Source of the DNA: an uncultured Paracoccaceae bacterium | Lineage (GTDB): Bacteria; Pseudomonadota; Alphaproteobacteria; Rhodobacterales; Rhodobacteraceae | Assembly: GCA_947494675.1 (NCBI GenBank) | Contig: CANLVP010000001.1 | Location: forward strand, 310,001-374,000 | Length of the DNA stretch: 64,000 bases | Direction of reading: 5' to 3' | In this document: positions 45,020 to 51,925 of the stretch, in pieces | Position numbering within the stretch: the first letter of the stretch is position 1 | How the letters are laid out: every line of letters begins with the position of its first letter | The notes under the pieces: model-generated | Database searches by the model: none | Seen by the model: the letters and a program-made list of their open reading frames with translations, nothing else | What the model was told of the DNA's origin: nothing | Made by a program: the position numbers and the translations under genes

Positions 45020-45814
45020 ATGAAGACGACCCCTCCTCTCGCCGCAGGCCTCGCGGCACGTAATCAGTCCCCGGTATCCTCAGGCCGGTTTGCTCGTCAA
45101 GATGGGCGCCCTCGGCGCTCCAAGCCTCTTATGCGCAAGTATGAGGTCGCCCATCTGACACCTTCCCAAGAAATCATCGACGTCACCCGGCTTGCCCCGG
45201 CGCTGCCCGCGTTCGAAGACGCCTTTGCCGCCATTGGGCGCGGTGCCATTGTGCAGACCAGCTTTGGCCCCTGCGCGGTTGAAGATTTATTGCCGGGTGA
45301 CAAGGTCTTAACCGAAAGTCATGGCACACAGACGTTGTTGTGGCGCGGGTCGATGACCATCGTGCCGGGGGCCCAGAATGCACGGCCCGAAATGGGCACA
45401 ATGACACGTATTACAGCCGACGCGCTTGGCCTTGGACGCCCGGCGCCGGACGTGGTGCTCGGGCCATCGGCGCGAATGGTGCATCGTGCGCCGGGTGTGC
45501 GGACGCTGACGGGGTCCGAGGCCGCCTTTGTTCCGGTGCGGGATTTCATCGACCAAAGCCAGATCATCGAGCTGAAGCCAATTGCGCCAGTGCATTGTTA
45601 TCAATTGGGTTTTGCCCAGCATTGCCGCCTGAACGTCAACGGGATCGAGATCGAAAGCCTGCACCCCGGTGCGGCCCATACGATTGGCCTGAAGGGCGAT
45701 ATGCTGACGCTGTTTTTGTCGCTCTTCCCGCATATCGAAACGCTGCAGGACTTTGGGCAGATGTTGCACCCACGGGTCGCGCTGCGTGAGCTGGATCTGT
45801 TTGATATCGCTTAA
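45020..45814 (+). CDS. Hint-domain-like protein lacking the nucleophile Cys
   Basis: The 264-residue protein contains a Hint-type segment: RGAIVQTSFGPCAVEDLLPGDKVLT (split in two strands), VVLGPSARMVHR and LHPGAAHTIG. In processing Hint domains the segment begins Cys-Phe/Leu-x-x-G-T; here the Cys position is Ala (AIGRGA). Self-splicing is therefore unlikely, and a structural or secreted role is more plausible. A basic N-terminal 40 residues (RRSKPLMRK) precedes it. AAGG precedes the ATG. Confidence 0.78.
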   Translation: MKTTPPLAAGLAARNQSPVSSGRFARQDGRPRRSKPLMRKYEVAHLTPSQEIIDVTRLAPALPAFEDAFAAIGRGAIVQTSFGPCAVEDLLPGDKVLTESHGTQTLLWRGSMTIVPGAQNARPEMGTMTRITADALGLGRPAPDVVLGPSARMVHRAPGVRTLTGSEAAFVPVRDFIDQSQIIELKPIAPVHCYQLGFAQHCRLNVNGIEIESLHPGAAHTIGLKGDMLTLFLSLFPHIETLQDFGQMLHPRVALRELDLFDIA

Positions 45815-46028
45815 GCCTGCGCGCGGTCCGCGTGACGACCAAAACGGCTATGCAGAAACCATCAAGAATCCATGCACAGCCGATGCACAGACCATGCGCA
45901 TCAAAGTCTGAACCCGCGTTAACCGCGCGCGGTGCCCAAAGTTAAGGCAGCGACCCGACGTCAGACGCCGCGCGACGGAAACCGCCCCGCCAGACGTTCA
46001 AAGACCTGAACCCCAAAGGACAGGTCCC

Positions 46029-47162
46029 ATGCAAAATTTTACCCGCAACACGTTGATGGCTGTGGTCTTGGGCTGCGCCCCGATGGCCGCTTTTGCCCAC
46101 CCTGATGAGACCAGCATCGCCGACGCCGCCCTGGCCGGGCCAGCCGAAATCGTCGATTGCACGTTGGAGGATGGGACCGCCAGCCAATGCGCCTCTTACA
46201 CCGTGAAATACCTGCCGGATAACCTTGAGATCGGGCCGTTTTGCCCGACCACAGTGGAGGACGCAGGCGGCATTTGGGATTGGGACGGCGAGAACGCAGG
46301 GCTTTACCGTGTGGACGGTGATTTTCTGACGATGCTGGCAGAGCTTGGATATACGTTCTTTGACGCGGATGGGGTGGTGAACGTCTTTGACATTCGGATT
46401 GAGGGGCCAGAGGCCGCACATGAATGTATCGCCGGGTCGGTTGATGAAAGCGTTGAGATGACGGTGCTACTGCCGCTCAATCCGGTGATGGCAGACAGCC
46501 CGACACCGCTTGGGACGGTCGCGAAAGTTGGTCTCGCGCTGGATGGCGTGCCGATCTTTGCGGATGCGCCATCGGTGCTGGACACCGGGCATATGCCTGC
46601 GCTGGATACCTGCGGCGGCCATGTCGATCCGGGGGGCTGGTATCACTGGCACGCCACCGCGACGGACGTAAAAACGGTCTTTGACACGGCGGGCGTGGAT
46701 GCGGATTGCGCTAATGTGGCGCAGGATGCCGCGGCCAAGTTTGCCTATGCATTTGACGGCTTTGCGATCTATGGATCACGCAATGCGGATGGCTCCTTGC
46801 CCGAGGGGTTGGATGCTTGCGGCGGCCACATCGGACCGGTGCCGGATCAAGATGGCGAGGTCTATCACTACCACGCCAGCGAGACGTTCCCGAACCTGCC
46901 AAGCTGCCTTGTTGGTGTTGTCGCACAGGACAATTTCACCACCACGGCAAACGCGGGGATCGGATCGGCCCAAGCGGGTGGCCCCGGTGGTGGGCGCGGT
47001 CCGGATTTCACAGCAATTGCCGAGACCCTAGGCATTGATGCGGCGGATCTGGAAACGGTGATGCGTGAAGAAGGTGGACGCGATGCGGACCTGAATGTGG
47101 TCGCGGATCGGCTTGGGATCAGTGTTGAGGATCTGACGGCAGCGCTGCCGCCTGCGCGCTAA
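46029..47162 (+). CDS. Secreted YHYH-domain protein
   Basis: The 377-residue protein has a Sec signal (MQNFTRNTLMAVVLGCAPMAAFA). The YHYH domain has DTCGGHVDPGGWYHWHA in one half and DACGGHIGPVPDQDGEVYHYHA in the other, a repeated CGGH...YH metal-binding-like pattern. A Gly-rich linker and an acidic helical tail end it. The family function is unknown; the His-rich pairs suggest metal or oxidase-related chemistry in the periplasm. AAAGGA precedes the ATG. It overlaps the convergent Lrp gene by 4 bp. Confidence 0.85.
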   Translation: MQNFTRNTLMAVVLGCAPMAAFAHPDETSIADAALAGPAEIVDCTLEDGTASQCASYTVKYLPDNLEIGPFCPTTVEDAGGIWDWDGENAGLYRVDGDFLTMLAELGYTFFDADGVVNVFDIRIEGPEAAHECIAGSVDESVEMTVLLPLNPVMADSPTPLGTVAKVGLALDGVPIFADAPSVLDTGHMPALDTCGGHVDPGGWYHWHATATDVKTVFDTAGVDADCANVAQDAAAKFAYAFDGFAIYGSRNADGSLPEGLDACGGHIGPVPDQDGEVYHYHASETFPNLPSCLVGVVAQDNFTTTANAGIGSAQAGGPGGGRGPDFTAIAETLGIDAADLETVMREEGGRDADLNVVADRLGISVEDLTAALPPAR

Positions 47163-47659
47163 GCTTCGCGGGCGAGCCGTTCTTCGAGCACGTCAAATGG
47201 CACGCCCGGTTCGTCCTTGGCCCCCCGGATCACCAGCGAGGTTTTCACGCTGGCCACATTGGGGGCCGATGTCAGTTCCTCGGTCAGGAAGCGCTGAAAG
47301 CTGCGGAGGTCGGGGGCCACACATTTGAGGATAAAATCAACCTCGCCATTGAGCATGTGGCATTCGCGCACAAGCGGCCAACCCTGACAGCGGTCTTCAA
47401 AGGCAGAGAGATCAGCCTCGGCCTGCGATTGCAGTCCTACCATGGCAAACACTTGCACCTCGAACCCCAGTTCACGGGGATCGACATCAGCGTGGTAGCC
47501 CCGGATATATCCCTGCTCTTCGAGGGTCCGGACACGGCGCAAACACGGCGGCGCAGAGATGCCAACACGCTTGGCCAATTCGACGTTCGTCATGCGCCCA
47601 TCGGCCTGTAATTCGGCAAGAATGGTGCGGTCAATCTCATCAAGCTTGGTGCCCGGCAT
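47159..47659 (-). CDS. Lrp/AsnC-family transcriptional regulator
   Basis: The 166-residue protein has the AsnC winged helix at about residues 6-60 (LDEIDRTILAELQADGR, LAKRVGISAPPCLRRVRTLEEQG) and the RAM effector domain (VDFILKCVAPDLRSFQRFL). It should sense an amino acid and regulate transcription as an octamer or dimer. The target cannot be inferred: the adjacent YHYH gene is convergent. Confidence 0.92.
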   Translation of the reverse strand: MPGTKLDEIDRTILAELQADGRMTNVELAKRVGISAPPCLRRVRTLEEQGYIRGYHADVDPRELGFEVQVFAMVGLQSQAEADLSAFEDRCQGWPLVRECHMLNGEVDFILKCVAPDLRSFQRFLTEELTSAPNVASVKTSLVIRGAKDEPGVPFDVLEERLAREA

Positions 47660-47803
47660 TTACGAAGTCCCCCTGCGAATTTGCGATTCATACGCCCGAA
47701 CCAGCAGGTGCGCAATAATATTTCAAAACTGCGCAACAAAATTCCCGGTACTGACCGAGAAACTTGTCATTTTCGCCTTATTTTGGTGGCTTTTGCCACA
47801 TTC

Positions 47804-47832
47804 TTGACATAAGGTTAATCAAGGTCCAGTTT
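47804..47832 (+). promoter_or_regulatory. Possible promoter of the VWA gene
   Basis: TTGACA (47804-47809) is a perfect -35; 17 bp later lies CAGTTT, a poor -10. The 273-bp region from 47660 also contains GTGGC-TTTT-GCCAC (47786-47799) and GGTCC/GGACC. It is AT-rich compared with the genes and carries no ORF. Confidence 0.3.
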
Positions 47833-47906
47833 TTGGGACCCGTTGTCTTTTGGGGAAGATGACGATCATTTTTTTTAAGGTACAGAAACCTAAGTGGTTG
47901 TCGGTT

Positions 47907-47924
47907 CTCCAAGTTTTTTTGGAG
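47907..47924 (+). promoter_or_regulatory. Hairpin over the ribosome-binding site of the VWA gene
   Basis: CTCCAA (47907-47912) pairs with TTGGAG (47919-47924) around a GTTTTT loop. GGAG (47921-47924) is the Shine-Dalgarno site, 8 nt before the ATG at 47933. The RBS is therefore buried in the stem. This could allow control of translation by temperature, small RNA or protein. It is inferred from sequence only. Confidence 0.45.
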
Positions 47925-47932
47925 TAGAGTAA

Positions 47933-48742
47933 ATGAAGATTAGAAACCTTGTGGCCGCCGTTGGTATCGCGGCCATGTCAGCAACATCAGCGATGGCTGC
48001 CGTCATCGATCTGGGCTTTTCGCTTGATGAGTCCGGTTCTGTATCCACTGCGGAATTTAACCTGACACGCGATGCTTTGGCTGACGCCTTGGCAAATATC
48101 CCAACAACTGGCGGAAACACCTACCGTCTTGCTGTAACTCAGTTCGGTTCCGGTTCAGAAGTTATCATTCCTGTGACAACCGTGACGGCCGGCAATCTCC
48201 CGGGCCTTCAAGCCATGCTTAGGGCTACAACAACTTCACGAGAAAGCCGCACAGAGACGAATTTGGCGATCAGCGATCTGACAAATATGTTCATCAATGC
48301 TGGTGGCCTGGGCGATACAACCATTCTGAATATCACGACAGATGGCGACCCAAACATTAGCGGAGTCGTCAACGATCAATTGGCGACAGAAAATGCTGCC
48401 GCTGCGGCTCGGGCCCTTGGTGTAGACGGTATCAGTTTTGAAGCTGTGGGTGGTGTATCCTTAACAACGCTCGGGAACATGGCGCGCATTGCCGGAATCG
48501 GTACATCTGGCGTCGCAGCTGACGGTGTAGTTGTCACAGATTTGACGATGATTCCGAACGCCAAAGATACCGGTTTCGTTATTCGCGTGGATGACTTTAC
48601 CGACTATCAGGCTGCAATCGATGCGAAAATCCAGAAAGTCATCATCGACATTCAGGATGTGCCATTGCCTGCGGGTCTGCCGCTGTTGCTGGTTGGCATG
48701 GGGGCCTTTGGCCTGATGCGTCGCAAGCAGCAAGCTGCTTAA
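47933..48742 (+). CDS. VWA-domain secreted protein with VPLPA-CTERM tail
   Basis: The 269-residue protein starts with a signal peptide (MKIRNLVAAVGIAAMSATSAMA). The VWA domain has a MIDAS-like DESGSVS, NLAISDLTNMF and TTDGDPN. The C-terminus is VPLPAGLPLLLVGMG followed by LMRRKQQAA, the exosortase (VPLPA-CTERM) signal. It is probably a surface or periplasmic protein mediating metal-dependent binding. The gene is less GC-rich than its neighbours, suggesting a different history. Confidence 0.88.
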   Translation: MKIRNLVAAVGIAAMSATSAMAAVIDLGFSLDESGSVSTAEFNLTRDALADALANIPTTGGNTYRLAVTQFGSGSEVIIPVTTVTAGNLPGLQAMLRATTTSRESRTETNLAISDLTNMFINAGGLGDTTILNITTDGDPNISGVVNDQLATENAAAAARALGVDGISFEAVGGVSLTTLGNMARIAGIGTSGVAADGVVVTDLTMIPNAKDTGFVIRVDDFTDYQAAIDAKIQKVIIDIQDVPLPAGLPLLLVGMGAFGLMRRKQQAA

Positions 48743-48770
48743 GACACGTCACCCTCACGCGCGACAAACG

Positions 48771-48801
48771 AAAGCCCCGCACCATAAGGTGCGGGGCTTT
48801 T
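48771..48801. terminator. Bidirectional terminator
   Basis: AAAGCCCCGCACC (48771-48783) pairs with GGTGCGGGGCTTT (48788-48800) around a 4-nt loop, with a following T. It is 29 bp after the VWA stop and 12 bp from the convergent gene's 3' end. Confidence 0.88.
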
Positions 48802-48812
48802 GCGTGGCGGGG

Positions 48813-49190
48813 TTAGTTTCCGGCGACTTCTTCCAAAGAAATGAAGATGTTGTCTTCGGCTACCCAGACGCCTGATGATCCTGCGATGTTGTCCTGCGTC
48901 AATCCATCATGGTTTTCAGGTGCAGCCTCTGGCATCCGCGCCTCATCTTCCCACATCCAGACGCCGCATGGCAAAGCTGTGCCGCAGATGGCCTTGCCCA
49001 CTTCGGCGAAGTCTTCGGTTTCAAGCCCTGCGGGGCAAAGCACCACCGAGATGATCGTAGTTGCGGATTGTTCGGTGCAGTCGTGCGGCGGCAACCCTGC
49101 GCCTTCGCGGCTGCCGAGTTCGATGGGGTCTGCGACCAGTGGCGTTGCGGCAAGGCCGAGGGCCAAAACGGCCGGGAGAATGCGTTGCAT
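48813..49190 (-). CDS. Secreted hypothetical protein (125 aa)
   Basis: The 125-residue protein has a signal peptide (MQRILPAVLALGLAATPLVA). The mature part is acidic, with four cysteines (HDCTEQ, VLCPAG, AICGTALPCG) and a Trp-rich VWMWEDE. I do not recognise a domain. The Cys pattern suggests disulfides in the periplasm. It is divergent from trxB, with 113 bp between them. Confidence 0.65.
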   Translation of the reverse strand: MQRILPAVLALGLAATPLVADPIELGSREGAGLPPHDCTEQSATTIISVVLCPAGLETEDFAEVGKAICGTALPCGVWMWEDEARMPEAAPENHDGLTQDNIAGSSGVWVAEDNIFISLEEVAGN

Positions 49191-49303
49191 ATGGGGTCCT
49201 TCAAAATCATGACATCAATACCACGCGGACCCTTTGCGCCCGCGCCTGTTGCGACTATATCGGGGAAACCGCAAAACGCCAAAGGCTCAGAGGATCAGCG
49301 CCC

Positions 49304-50272
49304 ATGTCCAGCACGCAGCATACCAAAGTTTTGATCGTAGGCTCTGGCCCTGCCGGGTACACGGCGGGCGTTTATGCCAGTCGCGCGATGCTGGAGCCGA
49401 TGCTGATCCAGGGGATTGAGCCGGGTGGGCAGTTGACCACCACCACAGAGGTCGAAAACTGGCCGGGCGACACAGAGGTGCAAGGCCCCGACCTGATGGT
49501 GCGGATGGAGGCACATGCGCGGGCGATGGGCTGCAATATCGTGCATGACATTGTGACCAATCTGGATCTGTCCAAGCGTCCCTTTACCGCCACCTGCGAT
49601 AGCGGCGCGGTGATCACGGCGGATGCGGTCATTCTGGCAACCGGTGCGCGGGCCAAGTGGCTTGGGTTGCCATCAGAAGAGGCGTTCAAGGGTTTTGGCG
49701 TCAGCGCCTGTGCGACCTGCGACGGGTTCTTCTATCGCGGGCAAGAGATCGTCGTGATCGGCGGCGGCAATACGGCTGTGGAAGAGGCGCTGTTTCTGAC
49801 GAACTTTGCGAGCAAGGTCACGTTGGTGCATCGCCGGGATGAGCTGCGGTCGGAAAAGATCCTTGAGCATCGCCTGATGAAGAACCCCAAGATTGAGCCG
49901 CTGTGGTTCCACGAGCTGGTCGAGGTCTACGGAGAGGACAATCCCAAAGGCGTTGAGGGCATCAAGGTCAAGCATACCAAGACCGGTGAGATTACCGATA
50001 TCCCCTGCAAGGGCGTCTTTGTCGCCATCGGGCACGCCCCGGCGAGCGAATTGGTGAAAGACCAGCTAGAGACGCATTCCGGCGGCTATGTCGTCGTTGA
50101 ACCCGGCAGCACCCGCACCGCCATTCCCGGCGTGTTTGCGGCAGGCGATTTGACGGATCACATCTATCGCCAAGCGGTCACGAGCGCAGGCATGGGCTGC
50201 ATGGCGGCACTGGACGCGGAAAAGTTCCTGGCTGAGATGGAAGACGAAGACGAGGCTGTCGCCGCCGAATGA
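49304..50272 (+). CDS. trxB: Thioredoxin-disulfide reductase
   Basis: The 322-residue flavoprotein has the FAD motif IVGSGPAGYTAGVYASR (about 11-27), the redox CATC (C136-C139) in SACATCDGFFYRGQ, the NADPH motif VIGGGNTAVEEAL and the ending GVFAAGDLTDHIYRQAVTSAG. It reduces thioredoxin with NADPH. The ATG at 49304 has AGAGGA upstream. The stop overlaps the ATG of a RES-domain gene. Confidence 0.96.
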   Translation: MSSTQHTKVLIVGSGPAGYTAGVYASRAMLEPMLIQGIEPGGQLTTTTEVENWPGDTEVQGPDLMVRMEAHARAMGCNIVHDIVTNLDLSKRPFTATCDSGAVITADAVILATGARAKWLGLPSEEAFKGFGVSACATCDGFFYRGQEIVVIGGGNTAVEEALFLTNFASKVTLVHRRDELRSEKILEHRLMKNPKIEPLWFHELVEVYGEDNPKGVEGIKVKHTKTGEITDIPCKGVFVAIGHAPASELVKDQLETHSGGYVVVEPGSTRTAIPGVFAAGDLTDHIYRQAVTSAGMGCMAALDAEKFLAEMEDEDEAVAAE

Positions 50273-50712
50273 TCGGGTTCAAGGGCGAGGTTTGGCGCAT
50301 CGTCTTTGCGGCGGATGCGGCGCGCGCGGCGGCGCCTGTGCCCTCGCCCGAGGGTCGGTTTCATCACAGCGGGCAACCGGCGATCTATACCTCACTCACC
50401 CAAGAAGGCTGCGGCGTCGCGATCCGGCGCTATCTGCGCGGCGACGATGCCCCGCGCGTGATTGTGCCGCTGCACATCAAGGCCACAAGGCTTGTCGATC
50501 TGACCGAGGCGGGTGCTGCCCCGTCGGTTGTCTGGCAAGACGTCCGCGCGGCGGGCCAGCCCGCCCCCACATGGACACTGTCGGATGCCGCGCGCGCGCA
50601 GGATGCGCAGGGCATGTTTTACCGTTCACGCAGCCGCCCCGATTTGACCCATTTGGTGCTGTTCGATCTGGATGTCGTCACCAAGGTCGGGACAGCTAGA
50701 CCATGGCAATGA
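50269..50712 (+). CDS. RES-domain protein, without an adjacent antitoxin
   Basis: The 147-residue protein matches the RES domain: WRIVFA near the start, EGRFHHSGQPAIYTSLTQEG (R30, Y40, E46) and a C-terminal LTHLVLFDLD. RES toxins such as MbcT and ParT attack NAD+ or ADP-ribosylate targets and pair with Xre/DUF2384 antitoxins. No such antitoxin gene flanks it. Instead its ATG overlaps the trxB stop, so it is cotranscribed with a housekeeping redox gene. It may be a non-toxic relative. Confidence 0.82.
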   Translation: MIGFKGEVWRIVFAADAARAAAPVPSPEGRFHHSGQPAIYTSLTQEGCGVAIRRYLRGDDAPRVIVPLHIKATRLVDLTEAGAAPSVVWQDVRAAGQPAPTWTLSDAARAQDAQGMFYRSRSRPDLTHLVLFDLDVVTKVGTARPWQ

Positions 50713-50767
50713 TTGACAGAATTTGCTGCGGGCTGCATCGTTGCGTTGATTATTGAAGGCCAAGATT

Positions 50768-51790
50768 TTGACCGCAACAGCCACCCCCGAATTCCCCAAA
50801 CATCTGCCTGTTCTTGATGGTTTTCGGGCGCTCAGCATTCTGGCTGTGCTTGCGTCACATATGTTACCTCTGGGCCCATCAAGTTGGCACCTGAACTTGA
50901 CGTTCGGCTATATGGGCATGAGCATTTTCTTTGCGCTCTCAGGCTTTCTGATCAGTCGCTTTCTATGGGAAAAGCAGGACATTCCCACGTTCTTTGTGCG
51001 CCGCGTGGCGCGTATTGCACCTTTGGTGCTGTTGGTCACCTTCATCTATTGCATCCTGCTGGAAGGGCGCTTTGACGCATTTGTGATCATCAATCTTTAT
51101 CTGCAAAACTACCTAGTGGATGCTTTGCTGCCATCGGTCAGCCCGCTGTGGTCACTGGCCGTAGAAATGCACTTTTACATCGCCATCGGACTGGCAATCT
51201 GGGTCTTTGGTAGGCGCGGGTTCTGGCTGTTGCCGTTGGGTTTTTTGTGCGTGATGGCGCTGCGGATTGAAGGCGGCGTTTTCGGCAATATCAACACCCA
51301 TTTGCGGGTGGATGAAATCCTGACAGGCGGCCTGTTGGCGCTGGCGTGGTTGAACCGGGACCGCCCGGGAATTGCCCGCGCCTTTGCGATATTGCCCGCG
51401 CTGTTCTACCCGCTTTTGGTGCTTTGGGCGCTGTCGTGCTGGCCTGACGTGCTGTTGTTGGGATATGGGCGGAGCGCCTTGTCAGCGCTGCTGATTGGGT
51501 CGGTCCTGATGATGAAGGGTGGTTGGCAGACCCGGTTTCTGGGGACCGTCACGATGCGCTATGTGGCCACCATTTCATTTGCGCTTTATGTCTGGCACTC
51601 GCCATTCCGGACCTTTTGGTTTGATACGGGCACCGATATTGAGCGTTACCTGATGAAGCGCCCATTGGCCTTTGCCTGCATCTGGGCGCTGGCGCATCTG
51701 TCGACATTCTATTTCGAAAAACCCATCCTCAAGGCCGCCCGGAACATCAAGTTTGGCGGTCGCACCGCATCGCGCCAGACAGATCAATAA
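50768..51790 (+). CDS. Acyltransferase 3-family membrane protein
   Basis: The 340-residue protein has about ten hydrophobic helices and the family features LPVLDGFRALSILAVLASHM, GYMGMSIFFALSGFLISR, RVARIAPL and SLAVEMHFYI. OafA/NodX-like enzymes O-acylate sugars of LPS, peptidoglycan or exopolysaccharide. No ATG suits the start: TTG at 50768, with GAAGG 8 nt upstream, is preferred over a TTG at 50753. It precedes the MarR-type (EPS-class) fusion gene. Confidence 0.85.
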   Translation: MTATATPEFPKHLPVLDGFRALSILAVLASHMLPLGPSSWHLNLTFGYMGMSIFFALSGFLISRFLWEKQDIPTFFVRRVARIAPLVLLVTFIYCILLEGRFDAFVIINLYLQNYLVDALLPSVSPLWSLAVEMHFYIAIGLAIWVFGRRGFWLLPLGFLCVMALRIEGGVFGNINTHLRVDEILTGGLLALAWLNRDRPGIARAFAILPALFYPLLVLWALSCWPDVLLLGYGRSALSALLIGSVLMMKGGWQTRFLGTVTMRYVATISFALYVWHSPFRTFWFDTGTDIERYLMKRPLAFACIWALAHLSTFYFEKPILKAARNIKFGGRTASRQTDQ

Positions 51791-51843
51791 CCCCTCACGC
51801 GTGACGCCCCGGCCCGACCATCGGCAAAGATGCCACGAAAACG

Positions 51844-51907
51844 CATCATTAATGATGTTTGTTCTTTTCTGAACATACTTCACGTGCAATACGTTCACGC
51901 GTGAACG
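51844..51907. promoter_or_regulatory. Cluster of perfect palindromes, candidate operators
   Basis: CATCATTAATGATG (51844-51857), GTTCTTTTCTGAAC (51861-51874) and CGTTCACGCGTGAACG (51892-51907) are perfect or near-perfect inverted repeats. The last two share GTTC-N6-GAAC with centres 32 bp apart, about three helical turns. TCACGCGTGA recurs at 51795-51804. All lie just upstream of a gene whose N-terminus is a MarR-type DNA-binding domain. Confidence 0.55.
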
Positions 51908-51925
51908 AAGATTGAGTCGGACCCC

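Noticed and set aside
45875-45902. ATGCACAG/ATGCGCA direct repeats before the YHYH gene
   Set aside because: Three short imperfect copies with irregular spacing; too weak to call an operator or origin element.
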